A stretch of DNA of 64,000 nucleotides from Solanum dulcamara. Taxonomy: Eukaryota; Streptophyta; Magnoliopsida; Solanales; Solanaceae. This document shows positions 11,640 to 23,687 of the stretch, one piece after another (positions within the stretch are counted from its first letter, which is position 1; every line of letters begins with the position of its first letter). The notes under the pieces are model-generated. The model did not search any database. It was given only the letters and a program-made list of their open reading frames with translations, and was not told the origin of the DNA. The position numbers and the translations under genes were made by a program. The DNA lies in contig NC_077245.1 of NCBI RefSeq assembly GCF_947179165.1, positions 17,144,740-17,208,739 on the forward strand. The letters are read 5' to 3'.

Positions 11640-13310
11640 AATTTGTCGAAAGGAAAAAATGAAAATAACTAGCAATAATGAAAATACTAGTTTGACTGAG
11701 ATTGTTGTGACGGACCCTATCTTTGTTGAACATAATGAGCTAATTGCACAATTGGTGCAACAGATCACCGAAATAAGAGTTAAATTACATAAAAATTGAG
11801 ATTTGTCAAATTTGGTTATCGCCACCAACACTCCAGTTCTATGCGAAGGAAGGCCTCCACTCCATCTTCATCCTCAAAATCCTCTAGAAAATATCCCAAA
11901 TAACCCTCATGTCATTCCAATACAGAAATCACCAACGATCAACTTAACCAATCCTAACCCACATCATGCTAGCTCTTCATATCAACCACCACTTCTCTTT
12001 CAAGGCTCAGACGCCAATAATTTTCAAACCTTTACTCCCCCTTAAAGCCTAAATGAAAACAACTCTCAAACTTTCCTTTCCCTTCAAATGCTAAATGCCA
12101 AACATTCTCAAACATTTCCTCCTATGTACTATACTCTAGATAAAAATACTCAAAACCCACCTACCATTCAACCTTTGCCTCCAAAAGCTACTTTTCATGT
12201 TCTGGTTCACACCAAACCATATCTGCCCTATACTACCTATCCCAAACCCGACCATTATGATGATAAGGAAAGAGATTAGAGGGTCGAAGAAGAGATGACT
12301 TAGCAGAGCATAAAAAAAGATATTATGAAAGAATTGCATTATGCTCTAAAAGTTGCAGGGCTAAACTATGAAGATTAGTGCATTCACCCAAATTTGGACC
12401 TTCTGGAAGGATTTAAAGTACCAAATTTTAACACATGTAGAGGAATTGAAAACCCATTAGCTCATTTGATAGCATATTACGACCAACTCGTGGGAGTTGG
12501 GAAAATGAAGCTTTGTTAATGTGGCTCTTTAGCCGAAGTTTGAATTAATAGGCCTTGGAATGGTTTGCCTTTTAAGAAATAAAACAATGGTCTAGTTGGA
12601 ATGCCTTATCTAGGGACTTCATCGAGAGATTTGCTTACACTGTAAAGATCATCCCTGATCGTTACTCTTTAGAAAGAATAAAATAGAAGTCTAATAAAAG
12701 CTATCGAGAGTACGCCTATCATTGGAGAAAAGAGGCTACCAGAGTTCGACCTTCCTAGACTAAAAAAGAGATTATCGAAGACTTTATACGTATCCAAGAG
12801 ACTGAATACTATGATAGGATGATGTTGCTCGTGGGAGCAAAATTAGCTGAGGTAGTCAAAGTAGGGTGAGACTATCGAAGACATTCTTAAGACCGAAAAG
12901 ATTGCCAGTGTGGCTATCCAAGCTGAATCTTCAAGTTTGTTCAAAAAGAAAAAAGAAGATGCCAGTATGGCTATCTCTCATGAGCCAGATAGAAGAACAA
13001 ATCGATGTCCAACTTCAGCTCCAGAAAAGCATCATCCTCCAAAATATATACCCCAGCTCCACAATACCCCTACCCAACTTTCTACTTCCAACCGAATTAC
13101 CAAACTCTGCCTCCTAATTACACAGATCCACACTACCAAAATTCCCCTCTTATCTACCAAACTCAGCAATACCCAAATTTCCACACACCGAGACACTTAC
13201 TCTCTAAAATCCTTCAAACTACTGTCAAGTACCTCCACTTCCATAAAATAATTACAACCTTCCTCGCCCAAACCTTGAGAATAAACCCTCTTGATTCTTT
13301 ACTCCTTTGA
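11640..13310 (+). pseudogene. Decayed gag of the Tat/Ogre-like element
   Basis: Translating across frames gives a recognisable Gypsy gag of the Tat type. The order is a short acidic/coiled segment ending NELIAQLVQQITEIRVKL (about 11735-11795), a proline/asparagine-rich linker (11830-12240), then the capsid with PLAHLIAYYDQLVGVGK, WSSWNALSRDFIERFAY, DRYSLERIK, SYREYAYHWRKEATRVRP and ETEYYDRMMLLVGAKLAEVV (about 12350-12865). Many TAG/TAA codons and frame changes interrupt it, for example TAG near 12375. Gag would form the cytoplasmic virus-like particle of the element. Downstream (12900-13310) is a Pro/Tyr-rich tail. It cannot be translated as one protein. Confidence 0.8.
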
Positions 13311-14149
13311 TTAAGAGCGAAACATAGCTTTTTAAGAGATTAAAAGCGACTGACATAATACACACAATTGATCCAAAGAACATCAATGTTAATTCCAAAC
13401 TTTACAGACTAGATCTTTATTGTGGGTATTATTCATGAGGTTTGTACATACCATCGAGGACTATATCAACTTAAAGTATAAAATTCAAGACCTAATAGAT
13501 CAAAAGGTTGTCACTTTCCAAACTGCCACTCCCAATGTCAACAGTAACCCCCTTGCAGAATCATGGAAGGGTGACTATTAACATGATTGAAGTTGGAAAA
13601 TATTGATACACAGATAAGGCGATAGTCCAGTCATACCTGACAATCTTGAAAAGCCTTTTTCTCATGTGTACCAGTCTTTTTCAGTGCGAAAGTGTGACAA
13701 TAATGTTGTTCTAGGGGAAGGAGTCAATGATGTTGTGATAATCAAGATGTCACGCATACGAGGTGCCGAGATGAAGGAGCAAGTGCCTAATTGGACATCC
13801 AAACCACTCTTGGTTCCTCGTTCATCTGGATAGATAAAGACGAATTTTATATTATTTCTAAAAATGGTGGTAGTCCGGATGAGGCCCGAAACCCACCTTT
13901 TATATCACTTTTACCTTGATATGCTTTAATTCCCATCGTAGTGTTTTAAAAAAAGGCAAATTGGTCCATGACCATGGTCAAAATTTGTATTTTCTTATTT
14001 CAAATAAAGCCTCCTTTATTGCAAAAATTTGATTTAAATACTTTGCTTTTGCTATCTAAAAATTTTTGTTTACGATTTCAGTAAAAATAGTATAAAACCT
14101 GTCAATATCATGTCATGTCACAAGCTGAATGAATAAAACAAAGTGAACA

Positions 14150-14350
14150 ACGATGAGTTCGTAGAAGGTGATGAGACTAAAATTGTTAATCTGGGAGAGG
14201 ACGAATACGTCAAAGAAATCAAAATTCGTGTCCATTTAACAGAGACTTAGAAGAAAGAATTCATCAATTTGCTTAACAAAACATCAATATATTTGTCTAA
14301 TGATATACCACGGTTAAACACCAACTTTTCTGTCACAAGTTGTTGGTCAA
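14150..14350 (+). pseudogene. Remnant of the start of the Tat-type reverse transcriptase region
   Basis: A frame reads VVNLGDAE-like sequence as IVNLGEDEYVKEIKIRVHLT followed by KKEFINLLNK. This resembles the linker just before the Tat/Ogre reverse transcriptase. Homology stops within about 200 bp, and no YVDD-type polymerase core, RNase H or integrase follows before the 3' repeats. The stretch from 13310 to 14150 holds only weak gag/protease-like traces. Confidence 0.5.
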
Positions 14351-14469
14351 CTCAGATGTTGTCAAGAGATAGTATGTTTGAAGATTCAGAGTTATTTTTA
14401 GCTCTTCCCCTATAATTGCATCATTTGCCTGTAATCATTTCTATACTTATTTATTTTCAATATCCCATT

Positions 14470-14760
14470 TTTCAATGAACTACGTCAGACCTGAATTCTC
14501 AAGAATGAGATATGTAGCCAGCCTATATTGGCTTGATCACCCCTTTATCTATTTTCAATATTTCCTTTTGGTATTGGAACTACATCTGACCTAAATTTTC
14601 AAGAATGAGATACCTAGGCGGCCTATGTTGGCCTCGGTCATTTTCTTATTAAAATTTTCTATTTTCTCATTTACCTCTCGAGAGGAAAACTATGTTTGAC
14701 CTGATTCCTACCTCAATGGGACACGTAGGCGCCACAAAATCTCAGTCATACCTCTCTTAA
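14470..14760 (+). repeat. Three diverged copies of an about 105-bp repeat
   Basis: The phrase AACTACGTCAGACCTGAATT, followed by CAAGAATGAGATATGTAG and a GCCTAT...TTGG tail, recurs near 14477, 14580 and 14690. It is a common feature of the 3' part of Tat-like elements in Solanaceae, as far as I recall, and is not coding. Confidence 0.75.
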
Positions 14761-14774
14761 GTTTTATATTTATA

Positions 14775-15060
14775 ATGAAAACTGGACAAAATTTTTAAGG
14801 GGAACTCAAAAATTTCAAAGAGTATCTTTCTACAAAAAAACTCAAGACTGAAGGTTCATTATAAAAAGAAACTGGGACAAAATTTTTGACGGAACTCAAA
14901 AATTTCAAAGAAGATCTTTCTGCAGAAAAGCCAAGACTAAAGGTGCATCAGAAAAAGCAAATGGGACAGAATTTTTGAGAGGGTCTCCAAAACTCTATAA
15001 ATCTCCTATCAATAGTTTGAGATTCACCAAGAAATCTAACTGAGACAGAACTTATTGAAA
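14775..15060 (+). repeat. Tandem repeat, about 90-bp unit
   Basis: Two to three copies of a unit begin GGGACAAAATTTTTGACGG, continue ACTCAAAAATTTCAAAGAAG, and end with CAAGACTGAAGGTGCATCA. They lie immediately after the 105-bp repeats in the untranslated 3' region of the Tat-like element. Confidence 0.8.
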
Positions 15061-15484
15061 ATGACCCCAAAATTTTCATCAAGCATTATCAGAAGGTTAC
15101 AAGCAACAATGACTCACTCAAATCCTCAGCGAAACATGAGCATCAACGAACACAAAGTGTTCGAAAATGAGGGCGATATTTGCACACTAATGTCAAAGTT
15201 ATCAGGTACTTTGTACATGTTCTCAAGAATCTTCTCTTAAGATTTTTTACTCAATCGCTAGTTAGAAACAGCCATGTGTCTACTAATTATTTTCTTTTGA
15301 GTATAGAAACAGGTGAAAGAGCCCCTTTCAAGACATACAAGCATTATAATGACGTCAAATTGCATTTTCCAGCGTCAAAGATGTCTGATGGGCATACATA
15401 AGTCGCATCAAACATCGAAGAGGATTTCAAGTGTAACTTTCCAAAATATCTAGTATCATGCCGAAAGTCAATCAAGGATCGGCA

Positions 15485-16275
15485 TCTAATAGATCAACAT
15501 ATATCCTACCAATGGATCATTATCTTACCGATGGATCAGTTTATATCCTATAAATGGAACAGCATAGTCCTACCAATGGATCATCTTTATCATCCTACCG
15601 ATGGACATGCACATATATTCTATCGATGGATCAACATATACTCTATCGATGGTTATCTTCATTCGTTATACCGATGGATATGCATTTATATTCTACTAAT
15701 GGATCATTATCCTACCAATGGATAAACTTACATCTTATCAATGGATCAATATTTCTATCGATGGAACAACATTATCCTAATGATGGATCAATTTGTATCC
15801 TATTAATGGAGAAACATGTCCTACAAATGGAATATCATTATCATCCTACCGATGGATCATCTTTATTCAACTTAGCACCAGACATTAATTATCGTTCTAC
15901 CGATGAACATGCATTTATATTCTATCGATGGACACACATTTATATTCTAGCGATGGAACGTCATTATCCTACCGATGGAGAAACAGATATCTTACCGATG
16001 AAATATCATTATCCTATCGATGGATCATTATCATCCTACCGATGGATAATCTTTATTTGTCTTACTGCTGGACAATCATTATCATCCTACCGATGGAATA
16101 TCATTATCATACCGATGGAACATCAGCATCCTACCAATAGATCTTTATTTGTCCTACTAATGGATACACATTTATATCCTATCGATGTAACATCAAATTA
16201 TATCCTACCAATTGATCAACATCATCTTACCAATGAAGAATCATTATCCTATCAACGGAGCATCATCATTCCTAC
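15485..16275 (+). repeat. Degenerate CCTACCGATGGATCA array
   Basis: The core CCTACCGATGGATCATTATC recurs every 20-35 bp for almost 800 bp, with variants such as TCTATCGATGGA and CCTACCAATGGA. Spacing is irregular and copies are diverged, so it is an old minisatellite. It lies in the 3' untranslated part of the Tat-like element. All open frames across it, rich in YRW, PTDG and ILPM, are products of the repeat. Confidence 0.92.
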
Positions 16276-16284
16276 TAATGAAGC

Positions 16285-17060
16285 ACCATCATCATATCAT
16301 TGCCAAGAGGACTATTCATATTATATTATCGGATGAGGTGATATTATTTACCGAGAGGTACATTCATATTATATTATTGAAAGTGATAATATCATTTGCC
16401 AAGAGGGTCATTCATATTATATTGTCGGAAGTGGTAATATCATTTGCCAAGAGAGTCATTCATATTATATTACGGGAAGAGATGATATCATTTGCCGAAA
16501 GGGCAATTCATATTATATTACCAAAAGTGGTAATATCATTTACCAAGAGAGTCATTCATATTATATTATTGGAAGTAGTAATATTATTTACTAAAAGGGT
16601 CATTCATATTATATTACCGAAAGTGGTGATATTATTTGCCAAGAGTGTCATTATCATATCATTGCCAAGAGGGCCATTATCATATCATTGCCAAGAGGGT
16701 CATTCATATTATATTACCGGAAGAGGTGACATCATATGCCGAGAGGGCTATTCACATTATATTATCAAAAGAGTTGATATCATTTGTTGAGAGGGCCATT
16801 CATATTATATTAACTGAAATGGTGATATTATTTACCAAGAGGGTCATTCATATTATATTACCGAAACTATTGATATTATTTGTCAAGAGGTCCATTATCA
16901 TATCATTGTCGAGAGAAGTATTATCATATCATTGCTGAGAGATTCATCATCATATTATTGCCAAGTAGGCCATCATTATATCATTGCCGAGAGGACCATT
17001 ATCATGTCATTGCAAAAAGAGTCATAATCATCATATTATAGTGCCAAGAACTATCATCAT
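16285..17060 (+). repeat. Tandem array, about 48-bp unit with short variants
   Basis: The typical unit is TTCATATTATATTACCGGAA, then GTGGTGATATCATTTGCCAA, then GAGGGTCA. About a dozen copies run from 16310 to 16900, followed by shortened about 26-bp copies (TTATCATATCATTGCCAAGA + GGG). The array abuts the CGATGGA array but has an unrelated unit. Predicted peptides rich in IHIILP are artefacts. Confidence 0.92.
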
Positions 17061-18036
17061 ATTGCATCATCTCAAATCATCTCAATTTTGGAAATGTGTC
17101 TTGTCCGCTCTACGTCAGAACCATATGAGGCTGACGTGCTGACATAGTAAAGACACTACTTTTCTATTTTAATTATAATTTCTACTAATGAGTTTTATCT
17201 CAATATTTGTCGAGAGCATCCAAGAGAATGAATTCTCAAACGAACCACAAGTTCAGACGACATCAAGAAGGATGCAGCATAACGTGGAACTTTTTCTTAG
17301 CAGCGAACTGAGACATAATCCGAATAGGAGTAGCAAACTCTTAGGGCACGAGTTGATGGACGAATTCCATCACAATCAAAACACACCCCTATCATAAGGC
17401 ATGTGGGTAGTTCTTTAAGGTTTATCAATTTCAGTTTCGCATTCGAAAAACTTTGACTCTCACCAGAAGTAACTTTTCAATTCGAGTAACAATGTACCGA
17501 GAGCTATGGAAATTATATTCGTGTAAGTTCTTAATTATGGGTGTGAAGTGCACCACATTCATGGTTAAGAGGTTGCAAGCCTCTTTTTAATACTCGATTT
17601 ATTTGTCACTCCTCCCAACCGAATGTTATCTTAGCATAAATAATCTCCTTTCCTACCAATCGAATCGAACTACAAGCAGTCTAATTCCCATGTTTAGAAA
17701 TATGTAGTCGGGCTCGATGTTGAAAAAACTCGAATGTACTCCAACTTCCTCATTTCATTTCCGAGCATTGTGGTTTCTCCATAATTCAACACTAGGATAG
17801 ATTTTGTACTCTTTCAAACTCGTGCACCAAATCAAGCGTCTTAAACTACAAATGACCTGAATTCTCATATAGTCTGAAATGTGTAGGAATCCTGATACCA
17901 GGGTCCGTTCATAATTCCCAAAGTCCATACCAAACCCCTTTTCAGGATGATAAAAATATAGTCGGTTAAAATTGGATATGTCAATTTTCTTTGTCCGGGA
18001 TCTCTTTCATCGATCCTACCAAAAGAAAGGAACAGT
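17061..18036 (+). other. 3' untranslated region and polypurine tract of the Tat-like element
   Basis: No protein domain is visible. The stretch ends with AAAAGAAAGGAACAG (18021-18035), a purine-rich tract immediately before the 3' LTR, the expected priming site for plus-strand synthesis. Confidence 0.7.
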
Positions 18037-21000
18037 TGTTGACACCCAATTTTAACCCTCCACAAATGTATATTATTTATTGAGCTTCTTCAATTTTAAA
18101 TAATCTGAATTAATTACTTTTATAAAATACCAAAATATTTTCAATTGTATTTTTAAAAGAAAATTTTGTCATTATTATAATTTTAATGAAATATATATAC
18201 AGTTCTATATAATTATCTATATAATTATTAATTTTTATAAATATTCAAAAATAATAAAATAATAATTATTATTATTTCGTAAATTAGTAGCTTATATTTT
18301 TGAATTAATTAGTTTATAACTAAGTTAATTAATTCATTTTAATTTGAATTAAGAAGCTCGTTAACTAACTATTATCGATTCGTCTTATCTAATTTTTAGT
18401 TCAATTCACAAATTAAATCAATTTGGCTATTTTGTTAAGCTTAATTGGCTAAGTTATCAATTTTCATGTGGTCATTTTCCTTACAAATTTAACCATTTTT
18501 TCACTCCACCCTTAACCAAATTTCAAGTCATTGTTTTAGCCCAAAATTCGAGCCCAAAGTTATCCCAATCCAATGTTGTCATCTCATTCTCTACAAACCC
18601 AACAACAACAACAACAACCTACACTGCTACAATATACTAACACCAATACACCCAAAGCCTAATTTTTATAGTGATTTTGGTCCATCACCAATCCACTACA
18701 ATACATATATATTATACTTATACAATACTAACCCCATCCCTTTCTTCTTTTTCCTTTTCCACCTCCCAATCCCACCTTGTAATGACCCTTAAGGTCATTT
18801 TTATATTTTTGACAAGATTATCATTTTACTCCTCTCGTTGGTTTTCTTGAGTCACTTTTAGTTGGTTTGAAAGTTGGTTTTTGAAAATCTTGGGAAAAGT
18901 TGAGATTTTTCCTTGACAAAATGGGTTTTAAAGACTTAAGTTGTCAAATTTTGAGTTTCAGAGTCAATTGGAGTTTCGACTCTCGGAATAGAATTTCATG
19001 AATTTCATCAGTTTCAAAATATGGAAATTATTCTAGGAGAGTTGTCGAAAACAGATTTGGAGTTGAAACGTAGAATTTAGGTTCAAAGTTGGAAATTGAG
19101 TTAAAGTTTAATTTAAGTTTGATGGTCAACATTTAGGGTTTGGGTGCTTTGATTGAATTTTTTATGGTTTCAATTATTTTGGAAGGTGATTTTAACGCTA
19201 GAAAGAGTTTCATTGTAATGTTTGGAAGTCCCAAGCTTATTTTGGTATTTAGGAGGCCTAAGTTGGTTTAGTTGTGACTTTTCGAGTTTTGGGTCAAGGA
19301 GACCTCGACTTTTGAATTTTGTCGGTTTATTGAGTCTAAAATATTATTTCCAAGATGATAGCATACTTGGTTTGTGTTCAGGAAGTTCCGAATGAGTTTT
19401 AGGTAAGTTTTAAGCTTCTTGTGTGCGTTGGCGCTGTTTCAGCAAATTGTGACAACTAAAAGGTTTATTATTAGTTCTATAGATCGAAACATTATTCCAA
19501 AACTTTTAAAATTTTGAGCATGAATTATAGGACTTATCTACAAAGAGGATCGATCCCAGGGAGAGGAGTAGAGTCCAGCAACATTGAGCCTTGGTGCATT
19601 TTCGCTAAGCCGAGATTGAACTTTTATTGTAAAATAAGAAATAATTATTTATCGAGCAGAAATGATACGTGTCTGGGAAAACGAGTTCAAAATTGAGTTT
19701 CTATTAAAGGAGAAGGTCTGTATCATTATTTAAGATATTTAAGAAAAAGAATCGGGTCATTTCGCTATCGTATTAGGGATTAACAGCTCTTTTAGTGAAA
19801 ATATAAGCTGCAAATCTTCTGGTGCTGTGTTCAGTCTTTTTCTGGTGCTGGTGCATTGACCGATTAAGCGAACCAGGTTCTCAAAAGAGAACCTCCGCCT
19901 TAGAGAAAGGACTCACTTAGAAGGAGTTCGCCAAATAAAAAATGAACCTCCACTAAAGCGAAGATCTAGTTGCTTAAATGACATATGAGAGGGTTTACAC
20001 GAGGTTTAAGGTATTTTCACCATTTTCAACAATCCCAAACTCAGTTTAGGCAATTTCTTTGAGATTTTTCACGATAAAACTATTGAAAATGTATTTCTAA
20101 CACTTTTCCCTGATTTTCATTGAATAATTTCGTATTTTAACTTCAAATTGTGGATTTTAAATTGGAAATTTTGGATTTTCTTGAATATGAACTTTTGAAG
20201 GAGAAATGGGGATTTTGACCTCATTTTTTAAATGGATTTCACTAGTGGGTTCCTAATTACTTGATGAGCATTTTCATCTAAAAATATTCAAATTTTGGAA
20301 TTGTTTTCCGACATGGGATTTTTGATAATTTTACCCTTTTCACCCGAATTTCTTGATATTAGTGTCAATAGATTCGAAATATGATTATGAGTCTATATTT
20401 GATTAGATTGTTGTAATTTAGAGTATCGTCGGAGAGTAAAAGCGGTGATTTTGGATTGTTCGCGACTTTTTTTTGCTAAGGCAAGTGGAATTCTAACTTT
20501 TGTTAAGTGTTTTGAACCTTGTATTTTCCTATGTGAGGGAATTAAGGTGTGTTGGGTCATTAGATTGAATTAAATTATATGAGTTGAAGTGTGTTAGTGG
20601 AATCCAAATAGGGTAATTGTCTAATAGTTGTGAATTATGAGGCATTGATCTATTGTGTGATTGTGAAATATATGACATCTTATGTGAATATTTATCCTGT
20701 TTCACTTATTAGTTGTGCATATATTATATCTGTGATTGTTAAAGAATGATATGAGTGAGGCGCTGGATGTTGGGACCGAGGTTTCTACTGGTAAAAGTGA
20801 TTTGCCGAGGTTTCTTCGGGCGGCCGAGGTTATTTTTGGTGGATACATGGTCTATGTGAGGCTCCCATGGGTTTCGATATAAGGTGTTCATCGCATGTGT
20901 ATCGTAGGATAGATATGCATCACGATATTTGATATTGCATTTGCATTCATCTGTTTTTATGATTGATCATGATCTGCGATTATTTATGTTTGCCTAATTA

Positions 21001-23687
21001 TAGTGGTGAGAATGTATTTGTGTCTTTTATTGTGTACTATCAAGTATTCTACACATTTGTGATATAAACTATATAGATTGGGCTATCTGAATGTAGGTGT
21101 ATAGTTGTGGAGGATTGTAGTTGGGATGTCAGGAGTACCCATGCTCTGTATTGCTTTACTTAGGGTTTAGTTTCCACTTTGTTGAGTACCGTGTTGTTGG
21201 TTCTTACCCCTTACTTCTATATTTATGTAGGATCTGAGCCCGGCACCTCCTTCATTTAGTACTCCATTGATCCGACCGAGCTTCTGGACGTTTGAGAGGT
21301 AGTAGCTTGTCCTCTTCGGCAGACTCTTGTCGTCCATTACTTTATGTTTTGTTCTACTTGGGAACTGAGACATATATACTTGTATCTTTTCATTTCTGTT
21401 GAAATAGTGGCTTGTACATATGACATCAAGTCTTGGTTAGTTTAGAATCTAATTTTTGCTTATCCTTATCTATATCATTTTAGACTTTACATTTCTGATC
21501 TTATTTTCGCATATATAGAATTGTTCAGACTATTAGGCTGACTCGTCTTGGTGGATTGGGCAAATGTCATCATCCCGACTTCGGGTCGTGACACAGCTTA
21601 ACCCCTTTTTTTTTAATTCCAAAACATCATCATTCTCCTACCTCTACCCTTTTCCTTTTCCTTTTCCTTTTTTCTTTCCCCTTTTTCACCCCACAAAACC
21701 CATCATTATTCAAAAACCTTATTATTACTCCCACCAACCTCACTTTTTTTTAAATCCCTTCATCTTCTTCATAAAAAAAAAAGAAGAGGATGAACAAGAT
21801 TATCAAAAAAAGAAAAAAAGGGAGAGATTCTAAAACATTCATCTACTAACAATCAACATTAAAAAAACATACAATAACAATATCAAGAAGCAACAACAAA
21901 AAAAATACTGCAAAGAAAAATATGGAGAGAAAAATCACAAAATTTTAGTCTGAGATTTTTTTTGATTTCTTTAAGTTCCTTTATTCATTTCTTAGTGGGT
22001 TCGAGGAGTTCATCCCCCTCAAATTCGTCGTCTCAGTCATTGTCCGAAAATAGGTAAAATCTTTTCTCAGCTTTATTTTATTTAATGCCATAATTATTTC
22101 ATGTCTTCTATTTAGTTGATTTGTAATCTTTTTTTTTAGTTAGTATGTGTTAGGATTAATTAGATTATGATAGAAATTTCGTTGTCTTGCATGAAGTGTA
22201 GTGGCATTTTTATTAAATATGAAAAAAACTGTCAATTTCGTTCATTATTTTTTAGTAGTTTTCTTTGATGATATAGATTTTCATATTTTCAATTTCTTCT
22301 TTATCATGATTTAGATAATAAATATATATTTAAGTTATCATTTAGTTAGAATTTTCATGGCTTAATTGATTTAAATCTTGCTTTCAATTTTGAGTTAGTA
22401 TGATGTATAGGTTAATTTCATGTTCTTTAGTTGCTTGACTATATATTTTTTGTTCTTTTTCTTTGCCTACATATATGCATGTTGTTAGTCACTATATTAT
22501 CTCATATGCACTTCTAGTTGCATTCTCCAAACTGACATAGTAGGATACTCCTCAATTTGGTGCTTTAAAATATCATGTTATATTTCTTTGTTTAATTTAA
22601 AATGAGTAGTTGCTTATATAATTTTATTTTGGTGCATGTGATTTCATTCGAGTTCATCTTCGGACTTCATCCTTGCATATCATTGAATTTTGAGCCAACT
22701 TAACTCTTGTTCAAGTTGCGAAAGATGATACGCATATTTAAAGGAGGTTTACTATAGGTTTTGAAAGAGAAAAATAGGCTGATATATAGGAGGTACAGAA
22801 AAAAGGGTGACTGTATACACTGACATACAACGATATACAGTTATAATATACAAAAGGAAAATGGGCCAAAAGCCCAAAATACAGGTGGCCCAACAAATTA
22901 TTCTAGGTGAACAGAAACAAAGTATTGAGCAGATTTTTAATTTTATTTATATTGTTATTCTATTTATTTGGGTTGTAATAATTTAATTTATTTACGTTTA
23001 TCTATACTGGTTTAGATGTTAATTTAGTTTGGTTTGACTTAATTGAACTCTCCTAAAAGAGAAACCATTTTTATGTTAATTTGCTCTTAAAAAAATGATT
23101 TTGTTCAAGTGTTTTTCTTTTACTTAGACATTTCAACATATAGAATTTTCTTCCAAATTATCTTAAAGTTTTTAAGTTGATGTTCCTTCAAATCAATTGA
23201 ATTTAAAGTGTCTTTCTCTAAATTGATTTTTTCCTAAATAGCTAAAGTGATTTTCCTTATTTAATCAAAATCTTAATCACTTTTAATTTATTTAAAATAT
23301 ATTAGATCTACTACTTCTCTTTAAACATATTTAAAATTTCTTTACTTAGTCATTTAATAGAGTATATTTTCTTAATAAACTATCTAAAGTGTTTCAAGTT
23401 TATTTAGCTTTTTTATTTACAAGTAATTTTCCCAAAGTTAGTCAAATAATTTTGTAATCGTTGGATAATCACATGTTAGAGGTCATTTTGAGTGTTAACA
23501 CTTTCTCAAAGTGGAAATTTGAACTCTTATCCATTTTCTCTAATTTTTAAGACTTAATCTATTAAGGCCTTTTAAATTAAGTTTTTTTAATTTCTTTAAA
23601 AAATTAAATGGCGACTCTTCTTCTAAAATTGATTTTTTTTCTCTAGAAGTTAAAATTAATTTTAAATCGTATTTTTCCGACATAACA
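18037..23687 (+). repeat. 3' LTR of the Tat/Ogre-like element (split by a solo LTR)
   Basis: It matches the 5' LTR over 18037-18777 and 21599-23687 and begins TGTTGACACCC and ends CGACATAACA. Without its insertion it is about 2.83 kb, close to the 5' LTR without the hAT (about 2.78 kb). The uninterrupted sequence around 22630-22660 marks the empty site of the hAT insertion in the other LTR. Confidence 0.87.
18778..21593 (+). mobile_element. Solo LTR of a second Gypsy family (2816 bp)
   Basis: It begins TGTAATGACCCTTAAGG and ends GACTTCGGGTCGTGACA, with flanks CACCT (18773-18777) and CAGCT (21594-21598), a 4-of-5 target duplication. The 5' LTR of the host element has the empty site 'ccacctaaacccc' near 1203. 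No polyprotein lies inside; short frames are not genes. Its middle resembles 1-340 of the window. The family differs from the solo LTR at 9367 except for the terminal motif. Confidence 0.85.

Larger units (their letters stand above)
498..23687 (+). mobile_element. Tat/Ogre-like Gypsy LTR retrotransposon with nested insertions
   Basis: Two LTRs bound the element. They start TGTTAACACC (498) and TGTTGACACC (18037) and end CGACATAATA (8021) and CGACATAACA (23687). The LTR is about 2.8 kb once insertions are removed. The 5' LTR is followed by a TGGCGACTCTGTTGG primer-binding site typical of Tat/Ogre elements, and the 3' LTR is preceded by a purine tract. The flanks TTCCA (493-497) and ATCCG (23688-23692) are a decayed 5-bp duplication; the intact antisense LTR would read ATCCA here. 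The internal region has a stop-riddled gag, a trace of the start of reverse transcriptase, and then tandem repeats, with no integrase or complete polymerase. It is a dead or non-autonomous copy. Later insertions lie at 2262-6994, 9367-11457 and 18778-21593. Confidence 0.85.

Noticed and set aside
15531..16938. Open frames of 70-260 codons across 15.5-16.9 kb
   Set aside because: They follow the period of the two tandem arrays, give repetitive peptides in all frames, and match no protein family.
15485..17060. CRISPR-like appearance of repeated units with variable spacing
   Set aside because: The units are degenerate, contiguous minisatellites in a plant retroelement, without constant repeats, unique spacers or cas genes.
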